From contig CM060337.1 in assembly GCA_030674155.1 (NCBI GenBank), positions 43,958,673-43,972,266 on the forward strand: 13,594 bases of DNA, read 5' to 3'. Each line of letters opens with the position of its first letter. Position 1 is the first letter of the stretch. The notes below the pieces were generated by a model. It was not told where the DNA came from, searched no databases, and saw nothing but the letters and a program-made list of their open reading frames with translations. The translations under genes and the position numbers were made by a program. Shown here piece after piece: positions 9,123-13,594 of the stretch. The stretch is from Stramonita haemastoma. Taxonomy: Eukaryota > Mollusca > Gastropoda > Neogastropoda > Muricidae.

Positions 9123-9508
9123 CTGAAATTTACTCGTGAGAAATTCTTACAAATTTATAGCATGGTTCTTTTCTGTTTTTATTCCGTGGGGTTCGGGGCC
9201 TGTTAGTATAGCATCTCCATCTTCTACAGATTTTGTGCTAGGAACTTCCTCTTTTCTATCCCTCTCTTTGTTTCTGCCTAGTTCCATCTCTTTGATTTCT
9301 ATAGATGCATTCTTGGTGTATTACAGTCTTATTTAGGATATTGTGCCTTTCCACACTCTCCAGTACTGATAGATATTATCGTGTAAAACCGTCGAAAATG
9401 AAGTAACATACTGGTCATCAATATGTCACCTGTACTATATCCTTGTTTGATATTATTATCTGCGTGTATGTTTGTGTGCTTGCGAGCGTGTGTCATGCGT
9501 GCGTACTT
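9120..9508. other. Unique sequence, no gene seen
   Basis: AT-rich sequence without a coding signal on either strand. Confidence 0.45.
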
Positions 9509-9680
9509 GTATGTATGTATGTATGTATGTATGTATGTATGTATGTATGTATGTATGTATGTATGTATGTATTTATGTATGTATGTAGTATGTATGTATG
9601 TATGATGATGTATGTATGTATGTGTGTATGTATGTGTGTATGTGTGTGTGTACACACACGCGCGCACACACGCGTGTGTA
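9509..9680. repeat. (ATGT)n tetranucleotide array grading into GT and a palindrome
   Basis: Mostly ATGT repeats from 9509 to about 9630, broken by one ATTT variant, AGT slips and a GATGATG break, then TGTG repeats. The end forms a perfect 16-bp palindrome at 9644-9659 (GTGTGTGT/ACACACAC), followed by CGCGCG and CGCGTGTG. Confidence 0.92.
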
Positions 9681-10902
9681 TGTGCGGGTATTCGTATGCT
9701 GTGCCTGAATACAGGCATGGCAATTGGTGCGTCTCCACATGCTCTGTTTTTTATGGCTGTGGGTCACAATAAACAAAGGCAGCAGCTGCAAGAATAGAAA
9801 GAAGCCGTATCCCCAAACCCAAATAAAGCCTGCCCCCATCAGATTATGCCCGCTTATTACTAGACAGCGCGTGGGGAAAGAAGGAAGGAATGTTGGCGGT
9901 GCCAGTTAGGACAGACAGACAGGTGGGTGTGTTGGGGGGTGGGGGTGGGGGTCAGGCACTGCAGTTAGCATCTCGTCATCACGCCTCTGGCATCTTCCAG
10001 CCCAGCCCAACATCAACCTTCTGGGCCAACTTCGGCCGTAAGTTCTGGCACTGTGCTATACTATATTATACTGTACTGTACCAGCCCTTGTATACTAGGC
10101 TACATCAGGCTGTTCACATTCAGTATTCCACGTCTCCCTTCAAATATTTCGATCTCCCCACGGAAAATAAAAACCCAACTCTGATACGTGGGGATGGGTC
10201 GGGCCTTTCTCTTGGAAGCCAAGATTCGTGAAGACTCCACTTCCTTATATTTTATATATATATATATTTTTTTTTTGGATGAGACTTTTAACTGGAGGTA
10301 CTGTGGCGTGAGTGAACCCCTGCAATACAAGAAACAAACACAATCTTGTTTGTAGAATGAAGTCCTACTCTGCCATTGGAAAAGCAAGGTGTTAAAGCTT
10401 GCTGGTAGGAATGAATGAAAAAAAACTAAAACCACCTGTGTCATGTTGTGGATCCTCCACAGTGATGGGAATGTAGCGACTTTAAGGTCGATCGATAGTA
10501 AGTGGAATAAAAACGATCGCTTAGGCAAACATTTCTGCATTGTCATATAGGAGGTTTTTCCAAAGTTATAAGAATAGTAAGTACAGGACAGTGGGGACAA
10601 AGTTAGGAGAACATGGTGGCGAAGATGATTTTTTTTCTGGAACTTATCAAGTCAGTTTTGTGTATTGGGTCTTATGTCTTATTGCACGGGTCACGCTGCC
10701 AGATCTACGAATGTTCGATCGTGACGATGTCTAACAAATATAGCTGTTTGGAATTGAAGAAATAACCAGAACATTGGTTAGTTTTAGCAGTATAGCAAAC
10801 TGAGCACAAGCTGCAAGTTCCATTGCGTGATAGTTTGATATCAGTCAGAGCACGCGCGCGAGAGGATGGATAGTAGTGCTTGTGTTGTCTTTGAAGTGTA
10901 AA

Positions 10903-10903
<1 letters not shown>
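9681..10903. other. Long unique stretch, no confirmed gene
   Basis: About 1.2 kb of mostly non-repetitive sequence. It includes a G-rich stretch at 9922-9952 and a short (AT)n-T run at about 10252-10276. Splice-like sites occur: a plus-strand GTAAGT at 10038-10043, and a minus-strand acceptor-like TTCTTGTATTGCAG whose first exon base would be 10319. Neither is linked to a frame with recognisable protein. A 166-codon minus-strand frame (10100-10600) has Phe/Ser/Lys-rich sequence and no domain I know. Confidence 0.4.

Positions 10904-10978
<75 letters not shown>
10904..10978. repeat. (AT)n microsatellite, about 75 bp
   Basis: Uninterrupted alternating A and T for about 75 bases. It is self-complementary and able to extrude as a cruciform. 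Flanks are unique. Confidence 0.97.
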
Positions 10979-10980
<2 letters not shown>

Positions 10981-11100
10981 TATATTCGTGTTTGAAGTGA
11001 GGTGATCGGATACATCCAAGAGTATTATATCTTTGTATTTTTGTTTTAGATAGTAAGAAAACGCCGCTGCAGGTTCTGATTCTGATTGACAAATTAGTTT
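10979..11100. other. Unique spacer, no gene seen
   Basis: About 120 bases between the AT tract and the minisatellite. No feature found. Confidence 0.5.
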
Positions 11101-11424
11101 GGTTTCAGTGGTGGTACTGTAGGGAAGTGCCTTTCACGTTTGGTTTCAGTGGTGGTACTGTAGTGAAGTGCTTTTCACGTTTGGTTTCAGTAGTAGTACT
11201 GTAGTGAAGTGCTTTTCACGTTTGGTTTCAGTATGAGTACTGTAGTGAAGTGCTTTTCACGTTTGGTTTCAGTGGTGGTACTGTAGTGAAGTGCTTTTCA
11301 CGTTTGGTTTCAGTGGTGGTACTGTAGTGAAGTGCCTTTCACGTTTGGTTTCAGTGGTGGTACTGTAGTGAAGTGCTTTTCACGTTTGGTTTCAGTGGTA
11401 GTACTGCAGTTGAGCTCCTTTCAC
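11101..11424. repeat. Eight-copy minisatellite, unit 41 bp
   Basis: GGTTTCAG begins each copy at 11101, 11142, 11183, 11224, 11265, 11306, 11347 and 11388, an exact 41-base period with no indel through seven spacings. Differences are substitutions: the GTGGTGGTA part varies in copies three and four, and CTTTTC/CCTTTC varies between copies. Copy eight decays after its first 20 bases. Each full copy ends TTTCACGTTT; six of the eight contain the inverted repeat GTGAAGTGCTTTTCAC or its one-base variant. Confidence 0.97.
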
Positions 11425-12029
11425 CTGCTTTCACCTGAACTCCCTCATGGCAGTGGCCGGCATGGCAGGCTTTGTTGTAGTGTGGGAGGCCATACCCTCC
11501 AGTGATTCATTGACCGTGGGTTCCCCCCTTCCCTCTCTCCCTCTCGCTCTCTTATCAGGGCGGGGCTCTTCGGGTAGCTCTGTGTTGCCCTTTCTTCTAT
11601 GTCTGTTTTTAGTTGGGGTCCAGCTGGACTGGATTTGGGTTTCACGTGCCGGAGTTTTGCCTTAGGGCAATGTCACACAACGCAGCTGTTTTCTGCTGAA
11701 GCGCAGTGCAGTGTTTTCTGTGAATTAAATATCATGGTAACAGATTTGATAGAAGATATTTTCCATCTCTTTCCAAACGCTTTGTACAAGTTCCCAGCGT
11801 AATCATTAATATGTCAATCAATCGAGGAATTGATTTTTTTCCATTATTCCTCGGCTAGAGCTTCTTGGTTCACCAATGGTGATATTTTTTGCGTATGCAT
11901 GCAACTGTTTTCTGGCCACCATCATGACCTACTCTTCCGAAAGACAGAACAGGTTTTGACGTGTGCACAAGATTTTCTTCGTGCGTCAGCGAGCTCCCGC
12001 TCAGTTTATACTCTCAACAGAAAGACTTT
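11425..12029. other. Unique sequence, no gene seen
   Basis: It begins with a doubled TTTCACCTG that looks like decay of the minisatellite edge, then mixed sequence with a C/T-rich part at 11522-11552. Open frames of 60-97 codons occur on both strands but none has a recognisable domain, and one simply runs into the following GA repeat. Confidence 0.45.

Positions 12030-12102
<73 letters not shown>
12030..12102. repeat. (GA)n microsatellite
   Basis: About 73 bases of GA repeat with one GG slip near 12056. Predicted Glu/Arg repeats here are translations of it. Confidence 0.96.
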
Positions 12103-12104
<2 letters not shown>

Positions 12105-12137
12105 TAGTCAGCATAGATGTTAACCTCCGCCCCCCCT

Positions 12138-12230
12138 AAAAAAAATCCCCTCGAACGAGCGTCTCGGTGGTGACTCGAACCCAGGCCGACAGATCACCAC
12201 TCAACGCTCTAACCACTAGGCCTCCCTCCC
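12138..12230 (-). mobile_element. tRNA-derived SINE head, minus strand
   Basis: On the minus strand an A box-like AGGCCTAGTGG (12213-12223) is followed by GTTAGAGCG. After 31 bases comes a B box GGTTCGAGTC (12172-12181), close to the Pol III consensus GGTTCGANTCC. The A-to-B spacing matches tRNA genes. The 3' part is followed by a run of eight Ts (12138-12145), a candidate Pol III terminator. A functional tRNA is unlikely: the acceptor arms do not pair well and the central region does not make a clear anticodon arm. A diverged SINE of the kind common in molluscs is the best reading. Confidence 0.7.
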
Positions 12231-12716
12231 GCGCCCCCCCCCCCCCCCCATGAATTAGATAAAAAGAATCACACCCCCCCCCCCAATCGAAAAAAAAGAG
12301 ATCCCCAAAAGAAACAAGCAAACAAACAAACAAAACCCCAAGACAAAACCTCGGGGGCTGAAGTTTTAAGCAGGTGAAATTGAACCTGCAACTTGTTGCA
12401 TTCTTATCATTTCTATTTCAATACCAAACCACTATACACGACTGGTCCACCTACCCGTTAGTGATGGTCAGCAGGCTACATATATATATAGGCCAAGGGC
12501 CTAGGCTATATAATGCACAGTACTGCCAGCTACTGGTCACTACTTCTGCTGCAGCACTACTGCTGCTGCTGCTACCAGACTGCAGTATTGACGTGCTACT
12601 TGGACAGAGACGACGTGTGGCCCTTAAAGTCAAGGACCGGAGTCAAGAGGGTTGGCTGCTTTATGACTGGACTGCTGTAGTGTAGTGTAGAGTAGACCCT
12701 CTCTCTTTGCCTTCTC

Positions 12717-12719
<3 letters not shown>
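12231..12719. other. C-runs then unique sequence, no gene seen
   Basis: C16 (12234-12249) and C11 (12274-12284) runs adjoin the SINE. An A/CAAA-rich stretch (12286-12345) follows, then unique sequence with a short TATATA run (12480-12490) and an imperfect inverted repeat (TATATAG at 12485-12491 facing CTATATA at 12506-12512). The CTG/CAG-rich part near 12549-12575 is short. No exon is supported. Confidence 0.45.
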
Positions 12720-13129
<410 letters not shown>

Positions 13130-13130
<1 letters not shown>

Positions 13131-13243
13131 GGCGATGTTTTTGTCCGTCTTCGTCTGGGTTAGTGGGTTATTACATGTGGAGAAAATGCTTAATTGTTTT
13201 GTTTTTTGCTTTTTTTGAGAGAGGGGGCAGGAGTTGGAAAGTC

Positions 13244-13245
<2 letters not shown>
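13130..13245. other. Unique spacer, no gene seen
   Basis: About 115 bases of T- and G-rich sequence between the GT block and the GA block. No feature found. Confidence 0.5.
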
Positions 13246-13328
<83 letters not shown>

Positions 13329-13440
13329 TTTTTGTGTGTGTGTGTACGTAGGTGCGCGCGCGCCTGTTTGTGTGTGTGTGTGCACGCACGCACGCACGCC
13401 TGTATGTGTGCCAGTCTGTCAGTCTGTCTGTCTGTGTGTC
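13246..13440. repeat. Compound (GA)n, (GT)n, (CG)n, (ACGC)n, (CTGT)n
   Basis: (GA)n covers 13246-13326, followed by T/GT, a GCGCGCGCG core at about 13354-13363, GT, (ACGC)n at about 13382-13398, and CTGT units at about 13412-13435. The module order resembles the compound arrays at 4934 and 5747. Confidence 0.93.
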
Positions 13441-13594
13441 TCTCTCATATTCGTCTGTTCTACCTCTGTCTCTGTGCCAGCTATTTTGTCTGTCTTCCAG
13501 TGCCACAACCAACACAGGTCTTTCCCTCCTCCTCCTTGTCTATAGTCCTTGTCATGCCCATCCTGTTCTCTTCCTCTCACCAGAAGACAGACAG
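13441..13594. other. C/T-rich sequence at window end, no gene seen
   Basis: Pyrimidine-rich sequence with CTGTCT and CTCC motifs. No coding or RNA feature is supported. Confidence 0.45.

Noticed and set aside
10100..10600. 166-codon minus-strand frame and acceptor-like site at 10320
   Set aside because: No recognisable domain, it includes a translated AT/T run, and there is no matching donor to define an exon.
11101..11424. CRISPR-like array
   Set aside because: Units are contiguous 41-bp tandem copies with no unique spacers, in a eukaryotic context.
12153..12230. Functional tRNA gene
   Set aside because: A and B boxes are present, but the acceptor arms and anticodon arm do not form convincingly, so a SINE is more likely.
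12374..12685. 103-codon plus-strand frame
   Set aside because: It has ordinary-looking composition in part, but includes poly-Leu from a CTG run, shows no domain, and has no clear splice boundaries.

Overview
The window looks like nuclear genomic DNA from a marine gastropod mollusc. The evidence is extreme density of long (CA)n, (CT)n, (AT)n and (ACGC)n microsatellites, no compact gene layout, a tRNA-derived SINE with Pol III boxes, and pieces resembling dispersed repeats I remember from caenogastropod sequence (motifs near GTGCACGTAAAAGAACCC and TGCACGTTAAAGATCCC). The taxonomic call is recollection plus inference, not a database result. A run of 100 Ns at 5995-6094 marks a scaffold gap.

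Only one protein-coding segment is well supported. It is a minus-strand exon at about 300-904, rich in His and Gln and running without a stop into a consensus 5' splice site (GTGAGT) at its left edge. The rest of that gene would lie to the left of the window. The segment resembles the disordered N-terminal part of a transcription factor or other regulatory protein, but I do not recognise the family. Its start codon is unresolved: the best-context upstream ATG (946-948) is in another frame, and the open frame continues without an ATG to 1075.

Layout: 1-299 intron-like sequence; 300-904 exon; 905-2306 GC-richer sequence upstream of the exon; 2307-2554 CA block; 2555-4469 AT-rich sequence with two small degenerate duplications; 4470-4544 adjoining C, A and G homopolymers; 4934-6980 a chain of compound microsatellites with the gap; 7107-8100 a patch of older dispersed-repeat material (short open frame, 96-bp triple tandem repeat, split gastropod-type repeat, recursive-splice-like site); 8177-9119 more CT and CA blocks; 9509-9680 an ATGT array ending in a palindrome; 10904-10978 an (AT)n tract; 11101-11424 an eight-copy 41-bp minisatellite; 12030-12249 a GA tract and a SINE; 12720-13440 large GT and GA blocks.

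No operon, phage, CRISPR or defence-type system is visible. Most long open frames in the window are translations of microsatellites. The best leads are the 41-bp minisatellite, the split repeat, the recursive-splice-like junction and the start-site puzzle of the His/Gln-rich exon.
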